From JABDMH01 sp965222645 (GTDB lineage: Bacteria > Bacteroidota > Bacteroidia > Chitinophagales > Saprospiraceae): DNA of 64,000 nucleotides. This document shows, piece by piece, positions 8,294 to 17,061 of this stretch. The stretch lies in assembly GCA_965222645.1 (NCBI GenBank), contig OZ244968.1:124001-188000 (forward strand). The letters run 5' to 3'. Under the pieces are notes generated by a model. It searched no databases and was not told where the DNA came from. It worked only from the letters and a program-made list of their open reading frames with translations. Each line of letters opens with the position of its first letter. Within the stretch, counting starts at the first letter, position 1. The translations under genes and the position numbers were made by a program.

Positions 8294-9874
8294 TCAGTGC
8301 AACTTGACAAGACTTCGAGCCTGATTGATATTGCGATCCCGGTACTGTATGTAGTAAACACCCGGGCTGTATCTGGCTGCATTCCATGTGACTTTTTGCT
8401 GTCCCTTTGGAAATACACCGTTTGCCAAAAGCTCCACAACTCTTCCATGTTGGTCATGCACCTCTATGCGAAGGTGATTGGAATCCGATCGAAAATCGAC
8501 AGTGACCTGTTCTGTAAATGGATTCGGGTATGCCTCGATAAAACTGAGACCCGCGCTAAGATTTCCTTCATGTAGGGAGGTGCTGAGGCAAGCCACATCA
8601 TCAATGATGGGTGGCAAATCACCTGTGACGGTGAGGGTAGAATGCAAGGCATTTTCATCTATGCAAAACCAATTTTTCAGCAACGTTCCGTAAATGCTCC
8701 GGAAATCATATTGCATTTCTAAATTGTTGCTGGCATCTGCTTGTTCGGGAATCACCGGGTTATCACCGTAAAGACCTCCGTTGACGTGTTTGCCAAATAC
8801 AAACATCGGCGCGGCTGCCCCGTGGTCTGTTCCCAAGCTGGCATTCGAGATAATCCTCCGACCGAACTCCGAAAACGTTGCCCCCATCACACGATCTTCG
8901 ATTTGGAGGTCTTTCAAGTCTTTAGTGAAGGCCAAAACGGCATCGCCCAACTCTTTGAGTAGATTGGCATGCTCTCCCTTAGTATGATCACCGGCTACTA
9001 CTTGCGAATCATGGGTATCAAATCCATGGATACTCACCATATAGAGTCGGGTCTGAAGTCCGCCTGCAATGAGGCGGGCTACGATCTTGAGCTGCTCTCC
9101 CAACTTTGTATCGGGGTATTCGCGCTGCTGGGTGACTCTTGTGGCTGCATTTTTAATCACCTCTCCGTAAACTTGCGATTGTTTTGACACCAACCGGACA
9201 AATTTTAGTTTATCCCCCGCTTTTGTATCCGGTGTGGGTTCATCCACGTCGTTTACCAGCTTATAAAACCACTCTGGATCTGCGACTACCATCCCCATGC
9301 CTGTTACGGGCCCCTGAAATGCAACGGAAAGACTATAACCAATTTCAATCGCTAGCGGGTCTGGTGCATCGGCATTGGGGTAGTCAACCGGATAGTTGGG
9401 ATATTCGTCGTTGAGATATCTACCGAGCCAACCCGTCGGTAGCACCTCATCATGTCCGGCTGCAGTCATCCAAATATCGGTGGAACGAAAGTGTGAATAG
9501 TTTTGGTTGGGATACCCAACATTTTGTATGATTCCCAGATTACCGTCGTTGTACAGGGATCTAAATCCATCGAGAGCTGGATGAAGCTTGACACTGCTCA
9601 GCCCATCGAGACCTAGTAGGCTGTTTTCCGGTAATATCACATCTGGTCTCACATTGGAAAGCCGATCAAACTGATCGAGTGGTACCACCGTGTTTAATCC
9701 GTCGTTTCCGCCACCAAGATAAATCAGCACCAGAACACGATCAGTTTCTTCCAGATCTTCATAGAGCGCCCTCATCAGAGGAGAGCGAGCAAAGGCCGTC
9801 ATTCCAGAACCATTCATCATAGCTGGTATGATTGCCGTTCGCGTAGCGTGTTTTAAAAATTTTCGACGTCTCAT
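8294..9874 (-). CDS. DUF1501 protein with Tat-like signal and T9SS sorting domain
   Basis: 526 residues. The N-terminus MRRRKFLKHATRTAI resembles a twin-arginine signal. The body (about 45-430) is a DUF1501 domain, recognisable by VLVLIYLGGGNDGLNTVVPLDQ, GYPNQNYSHFRSTDIW, GFDTHDSQ and FSEFGRRIISNASLGTDHGAAAPMFVFG. The last 85 residues, starting EAYPNPFTEQVTVDF and ending GVYYIQYRDRNINQARSLVKLH, are a type-A T9SS C-terminal sorting domain, so the protein is probably exported and attached to or released from the surface. DUF1501 proteins resemble sulfatase/phosphatase folds, but no enzyme activity is assigned. It follows the DUF1800 gene by 12 bases, the usual pairing. Confidence 0.88.
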   Translation of the reverse strand: MRRRKFLKHATRTAIIPAMMNGSGMTAFARSPLMRALYEDLEETDRVLVLIYLGGGNDGLNTVVPLDQFDRLSNVRPDVILPENSLLGLDGLSSVKLHPALDGFRSLYNDGNLGIIQNVGYPNQNYSHFRSTDIWMTAAGHDEVLPTGWLGRYLNDEYPNYPVDYPNADAPDPLAIEIGYSLSVAFQGPVTGMGMVVADPEWFYKLVNDVDEPTPDTKAGDKLKFVRLVSKQSQVYGEVIKNAATRVTQQREYPDTKLGEQLKIVARLIAGGLQTRLYMVSIHGFDTHDSQVVAGDHTKGEHANLLKELGDAVLAFTKDLKDLQIEDRVMGATFSEFGRRIISNASLGTDHGAAAPMFVFGKHVNGGLYGDNPVIPEQADASNNLEMQYDFRSIYGTLLKNWFCIDENALHSTLTVTGDLPPIIDDVACLSTSLHEGNLSAGLSFIEAYPNPFTEQVTVDFRSDSNHLRIEVHDQHGRVVELLANGVFPKGQQKVTWNAARYSPGVYYIQYRDRNINQARSLVKLH

Positions 9875-9886
9875 TACGCTCCGTTT

Positions 9887-11521
9887 TTAGAAAAGGTGAT
9901 ATTCTGATAATTGCATCATATGTTGAAAAAGCACTTTAAGGCGAACCTCGACAGTCATTTTTTTCATTTCATTGCCCTGGTCATTCTGATATTCCTGCCA
10001 ACTGGTGGTCCAATATGAAGGATTCTGCTGCCCGGATAACAGGATATCCATGAATCTCTTCTTTACGGTGTCGCTGATGGGATGACCGAGGTGCAGGTCA
10101 ATCAGTTCGTCAATCAGTTCTTGTGGATCACCGGGTTTTTCCAGCGATTCAACATGACTGATCAGATCAATGTTTGTGCGTAGATCCCTTGACCAAAATC
10201 CCCAGAATATAAATGCATCTGTCATAGATGCTCGGCGGAGGATTGTATTGGTCGTGATCCAGCTCTTGTCGTATTGTGGATATTGATAAAAAGCTGGAAA
10301 ACCAGCTACATTCGGGGGGTCCAGTACTTCTAGTCCAAGATTGTTCATGCTCCACAACATACTTTGCCGGATCAATTTCTGCTGGACTAAACCGGATCCT
10401 TCAGGCATCCGCACATCCCCCGTACGCCAGAATCCCACGAGAAAATCGAGTGGTGTCTTGATCATGGCTCCGTGGTTTCCGGGATCAAAGAAGTGGGCAC
10501 TGGAAAATAATGTATGTAGGACCGGCATTATCTGATAGTCAGAATCTCTAAAGATTTGTGCGAGGGGTTTAATCACTTCTTCTTCCGTCACCTCATCGAT
10601 ATCTGAAAAAACAAAAAAGCGATAGAGCTTACGTACGATGAAATTGGCAACCTCATTTTGCGCAAAAATCAAATCCATAAGGTCATCCAATTCTTGTGCT
10701 CCTTCCATCCCCGCTCTGCCGCGAATCACAGCATTCCCATAAAATGAGGAGAATTGTTTATCGGTAATGTCGTGCCAATAGGGTTTGTACAAATATCTAC
10801 CATTCTCATCCCATTTAATCGAATGCCCAGTTAAAACCTTGGCTGCGGCCTGCACATCAGACTCTGTAAACTTTGCCTCAGGTCCTTTGCCGACACAAAA
10901 CAGCTCCTGCAATTCACGGGCATAATTCTCATCTGGAGCTTCCTTTCGATTGTGAGCACCATTGAGATAAAGCAACATATGCGGATCAACTGTCACTTTT
11001 TTGACCATAGTCTTAAAACTGCCAAAAGCATACTCACGCAGAAGATTAAAATGATCATAGGTCATACTGGGCCAAAAGACCTCCCATGATTGGGTGGCCA
11101 GGTGATTATGCCAGAAAAAGATCATCTTTTCGTGTAAAGTGGGAGCGTGATCAAGCATGCTATTTATCCACCAGCACTTGAGAGATACCACCCGTGCACT
11201 TGTGATCTCAGACTCACCTCGCTTCCGGTCGTTTATCCACGTTTCACCAAGTGGCACATTGGGATCTATCAACTCATCCCCATTATAATCGTTGACTGGT
11301 GGGGGAGGTGCTTCATTTTCTTGCAGTAGCTTTTGCAAAGACTCTTCCAATGACAGGTCCTTAAATAGTGACCATGCATCTTTGCTTATCCCAAACATGG
11401 TCCTTCGAAGCAGGTGTCGTTTTTCTCGATCAGTCCAGGGTCCCGTATGAGGTTCGACACCTGTATTGAGTCTCCCTCGTTTTGCTAGAACTGCCGGGTT
11501 GTAATCAAGGTCATTTTTCAT
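9887..11521 (-). CDS. DUF1800 family protein
   Basis: 544 residues. DUF1800 signatures are seen: RHLLRRTMFGIS near the N-terminus, KMIFFWHNHLATQ, LREYAFGSFKTMVKKVTVDPHMLLYLNGAHNRKEAPDENYARELQELFCVGKG, TESDVQAAAKVLTG, and NPPNVAGFP-like DPPNVAGFPAFYQYPQYDKSWITTNT. Function is unknown. The gene is almost always next to a DUF1501 gene, as here, which suggests a joint surface or polymer-related job. No clear signal peptide is present. Its ATG directly follows the stop of a small upstream membrane ORF (TAG ATG), suggesting translational coupling. Confidence 0.88.
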   Translation of the reverse strand: MKNDLDYNPAVLAKRGRLNTGVEPHTGPWTDREKRHLLRRTMFGISKDAWSLFKDLSLEESLQKLLQENEAPPPPVNDYNGDELIDPNVPLGETWINDRKRGESEITSARVVSLKCWWINSMLDHAPTLHEKMIFFWHNHLATQSWEVFWPSMTYDHFNLLREYAFGSFKTMVKKVTVDPHMLLYLNGAHNRKEAPDENYARELQELFCVGKGPEAKFTESDVQAAAKVLTGHSIKWDENGRYLYKPYWHDITDKQFSSFYGNAVIRGRAGMEGAQELDDLMDLIFAQNEVANFIVRKLYRFFVFSDIDEVTEEEVIKPLAQIFRDSDYQIMPVLHTLFSSAHFFDPGNHGAMIKTPLDFLVGFWRTGDVRMPEGSGLVQQKLIRQSMLWSMNNLGLEVLDPPNVAGFPAFYQYPQYDKSWITTNTILRRASMTDAFIFWGFWSRDLRTNIDLISHVESLEKPGDPQELIDELIDLHLGHPISDTVKKRFMDILLSGQQNPSYWTTSWQEYQNDQGNEMKKMTVEVRLKVLFQHMMQLSEYHLF

Positions 11522-11776
11522 CTACAATGGGTTAGACATCAAGAAATTTGAAATAGAGTGAGCGCCAATACAAATCATTGTGGGGATTGGGATTAAACTT
11601 CCCCAGAACGCATGTACAGACCAATTATAATCTATTCGTTTTTCAAATCCAAAATTTGTACCTAAAATTGCGCTCACAAAAAGAAACAAGGAGAAAACGA
11701 ACAATGTCCCATATTTATGATTCCGCCAAGAGATCATTCGTGCCCGGGGATTTGTAAATACTAGAAAAAAAATCAA
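11522..11776 (-). CDS. Small two-helix membrane protein (hypothetical)
   Basis: 84 codons, or 71 if translation begins at the internal ATG giving MISWRNHKYG. Two hydrophobic stretches are visible: YGTLFVFSLFLFVSAILG and HAFWGSLIPIPTMICIGAHSISNFL. The arrangement is reminiscent of the Bacteroidota 2TM domain, but the match is loose. Its stop is immediately followed by the DUF1800 start, so it may be the first gene of that operon. It ends four bases from the divergent tpiA start. It may still be a chance open frame. Confidence 0.45.
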   Translation of the reverse strand: MIFFLVFTNPRARMISWRNHKYGTLFVFSLFLFVSAILGTNFGFEKRIDYNWSVHAFWGSLIPIPTMICIGAHSISNFLMSNPL

Positions 11777-11780
11777 GGAA

Positions 11781-12527
11781 ATGAGAGCGAAAATTGCTGC
11801 TGGAAATTGGAAGATGAATAAAACACTGTCTGAAGCTCAGGCACTTACTAGTGAATTGACTGGGATAAACATCCCTGATAACACGGAGGTGATATTGGGT
11901 GTGCCGTTCGTGTTTTTGAGGGACGTGGTGCAGATTACGGGCGATTCGGCGATCAAAGTGGCTGCCCAGAATTGTCATCAGGAGAAATCCGGTGCCTATA
12001 CCGGTGAGGTATCAGCGGCGATGCTCGCATCTCTTGGAATAGACTATGTGATCGTGGGGCACTCAGAGCGACGTTCTTATTTTAGAGAAACGGATCCGAT
12101 TCTGGCACAGAAAGTCAATGCGGCCCTGTCTCAGGAATTAAAAGTCATATTTTGCTGCGGAGAATCCCTCGACATCCGTGAGGCCGGTGAACATATTTCG
12201 TTTGTGTCCCGGCAATTGCAAAATGGCCTTTTTCATCTCGATGGAGATCAAATAAAGAACATCATCCTTGCATATGAACCCATTTGGGCCATAGGGACGG
12301 GGGTAACCGCTTCGGAAGATCAGGCTCAGGAAATGCATCGAGAGATCAGGACGCTTTGCGCGGAAAGATATGGCGATGAGGTTGCAAATGCCTTGCCGAT
12401 ATTGTATGGTGGTAGTGTGAAACCCGGGAATGCTTCGGGTTTGTTCAATCAAGAGGATGTAGATGGTGGTTTAGTCGGAGGGGCATCACTCAATGCCGCG
12501 GATTTTGCCGCCATAATCCGGGCTTAA
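11781..12527 (+). CDS. tpiA: Triosephosphate isomerase
   Basis: 248 residues, the normal TIM length. It interconverts dihydroxyacetone phosphate and glyceraldehyde-3-phosphate in glycolysis. Seen: AAGNWKMNKT with the active-site Asn and Lys, the electrophilic His in IVGHSERRSYF (His near 94), the catalytic Glu in AYEPIWAIGTG (Glu near 166), loop 6, and the phosphate-binding YGGSVKPGNA and GGLVGGASL near the C-terminus. It stands alone on the plus strand. Confidence 0.97.
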   Translation: MRAKIAAGNWKMNKTLSEAQALTSELTGINIPDNTEVILGVPFVFLRDVVQITGDSAIKVAAQNCHQEKSGAYTGEVSAAMLASLGIDYVIVGHSERRSYFRETDPILAQKVNAALSQELKVIFCCGESLDIREAGEHISFVSRQLQNGLFHLDGDQIKNIILAYEPIWAIGTGVTASEDQAQEMHREIRTLCAERYGDEVANALPILYGGSVKPGNASGLFNQEDVDGGLVGGASLNAADFAAIIRA

Positions 12528-12851
12528 AAGAAAGGACCTCATGAGGATTTATTTTGTCAGATCCCTTAGGATCAAACTTGGCAACTCCACGTTGAGGATA
12601 GTGATCGTTCCAAAGGTCCCGTCCGATCGCTGAAACTGTTGGTATTTTTTAGCACCTGGCATCGCCTTTTCCACATGCCGTACCTGACGGCACGAAAAAC
12701 TACTTACGACAAGATGATCAGCCACTGGCCAGCCCAAATTTGTAGAGTGAGGTCACTCCGTGACCATGTGAATTTGTTTTCACTGAGATTAAAACTGCAA
12801 AGACATATTACAAAAATATATTATATTTGATTGGGTTATTCCTAAAATCCA
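12528..12851. other. Intergenic region with short hairpins
   Basis: 324 bases between tpiA and the S24-type regulator with no convincing coding frame. It holds a hairpin TGCCGT/ACGGCA near 12677-12692, a hairpin GGTCAC/GTGACC at 12751-12765, and at 12747-12760 the sequence GTGAGGTCACTCCG, which matches 13 of 14 bases of one MITE end but is not followed by the MITE interior. The last 60 bases are AT-rich and carry the -7 box of the next gene. Confidence 0.4.
12822..12829 (+). promoter_or_regulatory. -7 promoter box for the S24-type regulator
   Basis: TATATTTG matches TAnnTTTG, 22 bases upstream of the ATG at 12852, in an AT-rich stretch. Confidence 0.45.
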
Positions 12852-13676
12852 ATGTCGAGCATCATAACCAAAAGGTTTATAGCATGTCACGACCGACTTA
12901 AGCAGAAGCGTGTGGTCAGGTCTAGTAGACAATTTGCAATTGCGCTGGACTATCAGCCCCAAAACTTAAGCGAAATATTAAATGGTAGGAGGGAAGCTCC
13001 TGTAAAACTGATTCACAGCGCTGTTTCTGTTTTTGGATTTTCTCCCAAATATCTCTTTACCGGTGAAGGGAGTATGTTTTTGCTGGATAATCGCATTGAA
13101 TCTGAGGTTCAGACGACAAAGGAAGAGTGTAAACAAACAATCCTTCACGTGCCTACTTCCACTCAAAATGGATACCCAAGGGAGCCAAATCTGTTAGTTC
13201 CGGGTGAATTGCCGGAATACCACCTGCCAATGATTGATTTTGGTCAGGGCATCTTCCAGTCATTTGATATTAAGAGCGACAGCATGTACCCTTTACTTCG
13301 GGAGGGTGATATTCTAATTAGTAAAAAACTGGATCCTGCGGAGTGGATAAGCAAGGTGAAGAATCGCTGTGTTTATGTTATTGTTACAGAGGATAACATC
13401 TTTGTCAAAAGAGTGGTCAATGGTCTGGCAAAACACCGGCACGTGGAACTTTTATCTGACAATATCTTTTACAAAAGTATGCGGGTCAATGTGAGGGAAA
13501 TTAAGGAACTATGGTATCCGATGGCAAAACTTGGCAAATTTGAGCATGAAATGATTGCCTCAAATAGTCGCGGAAATGCACAGTCGGAAATACTGTATGA
13601 ACTGAAAAACATGTTGACGAGGCAATCATCCGTATTGAGTGAGATATCGGGAAATTTAAAAAGTACAGTAGTGTGA
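12852..13676 (+). CDS. HTH / S24 LexA-like regulator
   Basis: 274 residues. Residues about 10-70 form a helix-turn-helix region (SSRQFAIALDYQPQNLSEILNGRREAPVKLIHSAVSVFG). Residues about 137-225 form an S24 LexA/CI-type domain with SDSMYPLLREGDILISKK (nucleophile Ser near 144) and IFVKRVVNG (general base Lys near 186). The Ala-Gly or Cys-Gly autocleavage dipeptide expected between the domains in LexA is not evident, so it may respond to a signal without self-cleavage or cleave elsewhere. The stop overlaps the next gene's GTG start as GTGA, so the two are translationally coupled. Confidence 0.82.
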   Translation: MSSIITKRFIACHDRLKQKRVVRSSRQFAIALDYQPQNLSEILNGRREAPVKLIHSAVSVFGFSPKYLFTGEGSMFLLDNRIESEVQTTKEECKQTILHVPTSTQNGYPREPNLLVPGELPEYHLPMIDFGQGIFQSFDIKSDSMYPLLREGDILISKKLDPAEWISKVKNRCVYVIVTEDNIFVKRVVNGLAKHRHVELLSDNIFYKSMRVNVREIKELWYPMAKLGKFEHEMIASNSRGNAQSEILYELKNMLTRQSSVLSEISGNLKSTVV

Positions 13677-13900
13677 TTCTATCGATCGAAGGCACAGTTG
13701 TTTTTCAACAGTTGTCTACAGGGATGTGGGGAATCGAGGGCAAGGATGGTCAGAATTACCTGCCTATCAATATGCCAGACCAGCTCAAGATCGAGGGAGC
13801 CAGCATCCGGGTTGTGGTGAGGGAAAGTCACATGGATTCAGTCTTTATGTGGGGAACACCTGTGGAGATTCTTTCCTTTCATACCATACCTAAGTTTTAG
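13673..13900 (+). CDS. Small beta-rich hypothetical protein coupled to the S24 regulator
   Basis: 75 residues starting with GTG that overlaps the preceding stop by four bases. The sequence SIEGTVVFQQLSTGMWGIEGKDGQNYLPINMPDQLKIEGASIRVVV..GTPVEILSF alternates hydrophobic residues in a small-beta-barrel pattern. Similar short proteins exist widely, but I do not assign a family. Overlap with the regulator suggests a partner or effector of that regulator. Confidence 0.65.
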   Translation: MILSIEGTVVFQQLSTGMWGIEGKDGQNYLPINMPDQLKIEGASIRVVVRESHMDSVFMWGTPVEILSFHTIPKF

Positions 13901-13913
13901 TTTGGAGTGATCG

Positions 13914-15401
13914 TTATCGATCTCGATTGTCTTTTCGAGAGGTCCACCAGCCTAGAGAATTGCTAGAACCTGTGATTTTTCTTCCCTCCTTTGAGCGTAG
14001 TGATGCCGCCAAGATAGCTGCTGCCTCTGCTCGTGATTTATTCCATCTGATATAAGAATCGACAGAAAAATTCTTGCTCAGATAATGAGTGGTGTAGGTA
14101 CCATTGACAAAGTGGGGATGATCCAATATAAATCTCCCAACAGGAAGTGTGGTTGACACGCCTGAAATTATAAAATTGTTGAGAGCTTTCTTTAGCCGGT
14201 GAATACACTCAGACCTGGATGGTGCCCATACGATGAGTTTTGCGAGCATGGGATCGTAGTAGACCGGGATTCGATACCCTTGGGTTATTCCCGAATCCAA
14301 TCGAATACCAGCACCCTCGGGTTCCTGATAGTGAGCTACCGTACCTACGGCTGGTTTGAAATCGTCAAGGATATCTTCAGCATAGACCCGGAGCTCTATG
14401 GCGTGTCCTGCAGTGCTAATATCCTCCTGAGAAAGGGGTAGACCCAGTCCGTTAGCAACCTCAATTTGCCACTGCACAAGATCAATACCTGTGACCGATT
14501 CAGTTACAGGATGCTCAACCTGCAACCGGGTATTCATCTCCAGGAAATAGAAATTCTCTTGATGATCGACCAAAAATTCTACTGTTCCTGCTCCTCGATA
14601 GGTGCACGCTTTGGCGATACTAACGGCTGCATTGGTGATCTTCTCTCGCAGCCCGGCGCTCAGTGAGGGAGCCGGTGATTCTTCAATCACTTTCTGATAT
14701 CTTCTTTGCACGGAACAATCCCGCTCGAACAGATGGACCACATTGCCGTTTCCGTCTCCAAAGACTTGTATCTCGATATGCTTCGGGGTTTCCACATACT
14801 TTTCTACGAATATCCTGGAATCATCAAAACTTTGAACGGCCTCATTCCGTGCAGCTTGAAAGTGATCATCAAAGTCCGAATCGCGCAAAATGACACGCAT
14901 CCCTTTGCCGCCACCACCACCTGCTGCTTTCAAAAGCACCGGAAATCCCACCTCAGTTGCGAATTTGCGAGCTTCAGGTATCTCGGAGAGCGGTTCTTCT
15001 GTACCGGGTACGAGTGGTATCTGACACTGCTGAGCGAGCTCCTTGGCAGCGAGTTTATCACCCATAAGTCTGATAGTTGCGGCTGTGGGGCCTATAAAGC
15101 AACGTCCGATTCCTTCAACGGCCTCGGCGAACAGTGGATTTTCACTTAAGAAGCCATATCCCGGATGGACGGCATCACATTTTGATTCTGTCATTACCTC
15201 GAGGATCCTTTCCTGATCGAGGTACGATTGCAAGGATGGTGAAGCACCAATGTGGTAACTTTCGTCAGCTGCAAAGCGATGTGGAGCCTCTTCGTCTGCG
15301 TCGGAAAAAACTGACACGGTCTGAATTCCCATTCTTCGTGCCGTTTTTGCAATCCGTATGGCGATCTCTCCACGATTGGCAATTAGTAACTTAGATATCA
15401 T
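13914..15401 (-). CDS. Biotin carboxylase subunit of acetyl/propionyl-CoA carboxylase
   Basis: 495 residues from the ATG giving MISKLLIANRGEIAIRI, which matches where AccC homologues begin; an upstream ATG at 15437 would add 12 hydrophobic residues. The enzyme carboxylates biotin with ATP and bicarbonate. Seen: HPGYGFLSEN, the ATP-grasp glycine-rich loop KAAGGGGGKGMR, HIEIQVFGDGNGNVVHLFERDCSVQRRYQKVIEE, FLEMNTRLQVEHPVTE and AIELRVYAED. There is no biotinyl domain, and no carboxyltransferase or BCCP gene adjoins it, so which acyl-CoA carboxylase it serves is open. Confidence 0.9.
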   Translation of the reverse strand: MISKLLIANRGEIAIRIAKTARRMGIQTVSVFSDADEEAPHRFAADESYHIGASPSLQSYLDQERILEVMTESKCDAVHPGYGFLSENPLFAEAVEGIGRCFIGPTAATIRLMGDKLAAKELAQQCQIPLVPGTEEPLSEIPEARKFATEVGFPVLLKAAGGGGGKGMRVILRDSDFDDHFQAARNEAVQSFDDSRIFVEKYVETPKHIEIQVFGDGNGNVVHLFERDCSVQRRYQKVIEESPAPSLSAGLREKITNAAVSIAKACTYRGAGTVEFLVDHQENFYFLEMNTRLQVEHPVTESVTGIDLVQWQIEVANGLGLPLSQEDISTAGHAIELRVYAEDILDDFKPAVGTVAHYQEPEGAGIRLDSGITQGYRIPVYYDPMLAKLIVWAPSRSECIHRLKKALNNFIISGVSTTLPVGRFILDHPHFVNGTYTTHYLSKNFSVDSYIRWNKSRAEAAAILAASLRSKEGRKITGSSNSLGWWTSRKDNRDR

Positions 15402-15469
15402 CTCTGAGATTAGACCAGCAATATAAAAAAACAGCAAAAAGTGATTTTTTACTCACCTTTGACCGGCCG

Positions 15470-16879
15470 ATGACAAATCAAGAAAAACGTAAAGGGTATT
15501 ACAATCGGGTTGCAGGCCGTCATGAAAAGATGCGAAGGCGAAATCGATTCTATTACCAATGTATCGAGCGTCTGGTCGGCAGGGTGGTAAGGCAGGGATC
15601 CCACGTGCTGGAAATCGGTTGTGCAACAGGAGATCTCTTGGCTTCACTCAAACCCGGTAAAGGTTATGGGATTGATTTTTCGCAAAACATGGTTGACATT
15701 GCCCAAAAGAAATATCCTGAGTTTCAGTTTATTTGTGCCAGTGCTGAATCGTATAGTTTTGAATATGAGCTAGACTATATAGTCATCTCCGACCTACTGA
15801 GTACACTTTGGGACATTCAGGCCATGTTTAGACAATTGCGGCAGCATGTGCATAAGGATACCAAAGTCGTGATCACTTCACACAGTTATCTGTGGGAGCC
15901 TGTACTGAGAATAGGAGAAATATTGGGACTGAAACCAAAGAGACCGAAGGCAAGTTGGCTTACGATCCGAGATATTCAGAACCTTTTATACCTGGAGGGA
16001 TTTGAAATGATCAAGGCCGAAAGGAAAGTACTGCTACCGTTCTATGTGCCTGTCTTACACTCGCTGTTTAATAAGTTTGTGGCAAATCTTCCGTTGATCA
16101 ACCGATTGGGGTTGATCAATGTGATTTCAGCCCGTCCAGTGGGATACCCCAGACAAGAATATTCAGTGAGTATAGTAGTGCCCGCCCGAAATGAAGCCGG
16201 AAATATTGAGTCGGCAATCACACGCACTCCGAATTTTGGAACTTTTCAAGAATTCATTTTTGTCGAAGGACATTCCCAGGATGAGACCTTTGAAGAGATC
16301 CTGAGAATCAAGAAGAAATACACAGGTAAGAAAATAGAAGTGTTGAGGCAATCGGGAGTGGGAAAGGGAAATGCAGTACGGGAGGCCTTTGACATGGCAA
16401 CAGGGGATGTACTTATGATCTTGGATGCTGATCTCACTACTCCTCCGGAAGATATGCCTAAGTTTTATGAGGCAATCGCCCGGAATAAGGGTGAATTCAT
16501 AAATGGATGCAGGCTGGTTTATCCGATGGAAAAACAGGCAATGCGTTTTCTAAATTTCCTCGCCAACTTATTTTTCGGACTGTTTTTTTCTCATCTTCTT
16601 GGGCAGCCGCTTAAAGACACTTTGTGCGGCACAAAAGTTCTTTTCAGAAAAGATTATAAAAAAATCGAAGCCAATAGACATTACTTTGGAGATTTTGATC
16701 CCTTTGGAGACTTCGATTTACTTTTTGGAGCAGCAAAACTAAACCTGAAGATTGTAGAGATCATAGTCAGATATAAGGACAGGTCATACGGCACCACACA
16801 GATAAGTCGCTTCCGTCATGGGTGGCTGCTGATAAAAATGTGTTTATTTGCAGCAAGGAAAGTTAAATTTGTTTCTTAG
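15470..16879 (+). CDS. Fused SAM methyltransferase and GT2 glycosyltransferase
   Basis: 469 residues with two catalytic modules. The N-terminal half (about 1-200) is a class I methyltransferase with VLEIGCATGDLLASL, GIDFSQNMVDIA and DLLSTLWD. The C-terminal half (about 225-469) is a family-2 glycosyltransferase with VSIVVPARNEAGNIESAI, GVGKGNAVREAFDMATGDVLMILDADLTTPPEDMP (DxD motif) and CGTKVLFRKDYKKI. This resembles dolichol/undecaprenyl-phosphate sugar synthases. It heads a plus-strand cluster with a GT-C-like membrane protein and a second methyltransferase, consistent with making and using a lipid-linked sugar. The actual sugar and acceptor are unknown. Confidence 0.85.
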   Translation: MTNQEKRKGYYNRVAGRHEKMRRRNRFYYQCIERLVGRVVRQGSHVLEIGCATGDLLASLKPGKGYGIDFSQNMVDIAQKKYPEFQFICASAESYSFEYELDYIVISDLLSTLWDIQAMFRQLRQHVHKDTKVVITSHSYLWEPVLRIGEILGLKPKRPKASWLTIRDIQNLLYLEGFEMIKAERKVLLPFYVPVLHSLFNKFVANLPLINRLGLINVISARPVGYPRQEYSVSIVVPARNEAGNIESAITRTPNFGTFQEFIFVEGHSQDETFEEILRIKKKYTGKKIEVLRQSGVGKGNAVREAFDMATGDVLMILDADLTTPPEDMPKFYEAIARNKGEFINGCRLVYPMEKQAMRFLNFLANLFFGLFFSHLLGQPLKDTLCGTKVLFRKDYKKIEANRHYFGDFDPFGDFDLLFGAAKLNLKIVEIIVRYKDRSYGTTQISRFRHGWLLIKMCLFAARKVKFVS

Positions 16880-17061
16880 AACAGTTCAGAATGGTTTTAC
16901 ATTTCCAGGTCAAATATTTTTAAAGTGATTAAAACAGGCTTTTATCGGTGTATTGTCCCAACTGGATTTAGCTCGGTGACCAAGAGGCATTTCCCCAATA
17001 ATCGATTTTGCTTCTTTCCAACTCCTTTGAATTTTTCCCAATGAATTTTTAAGATTTGTCG

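Noticed and set aside
12549..12737. 62-codon minus-strand frame in the tpiA downstream gap
   Set aside because: No domain, no promoter and ends in hairpin sequence; likely chance.
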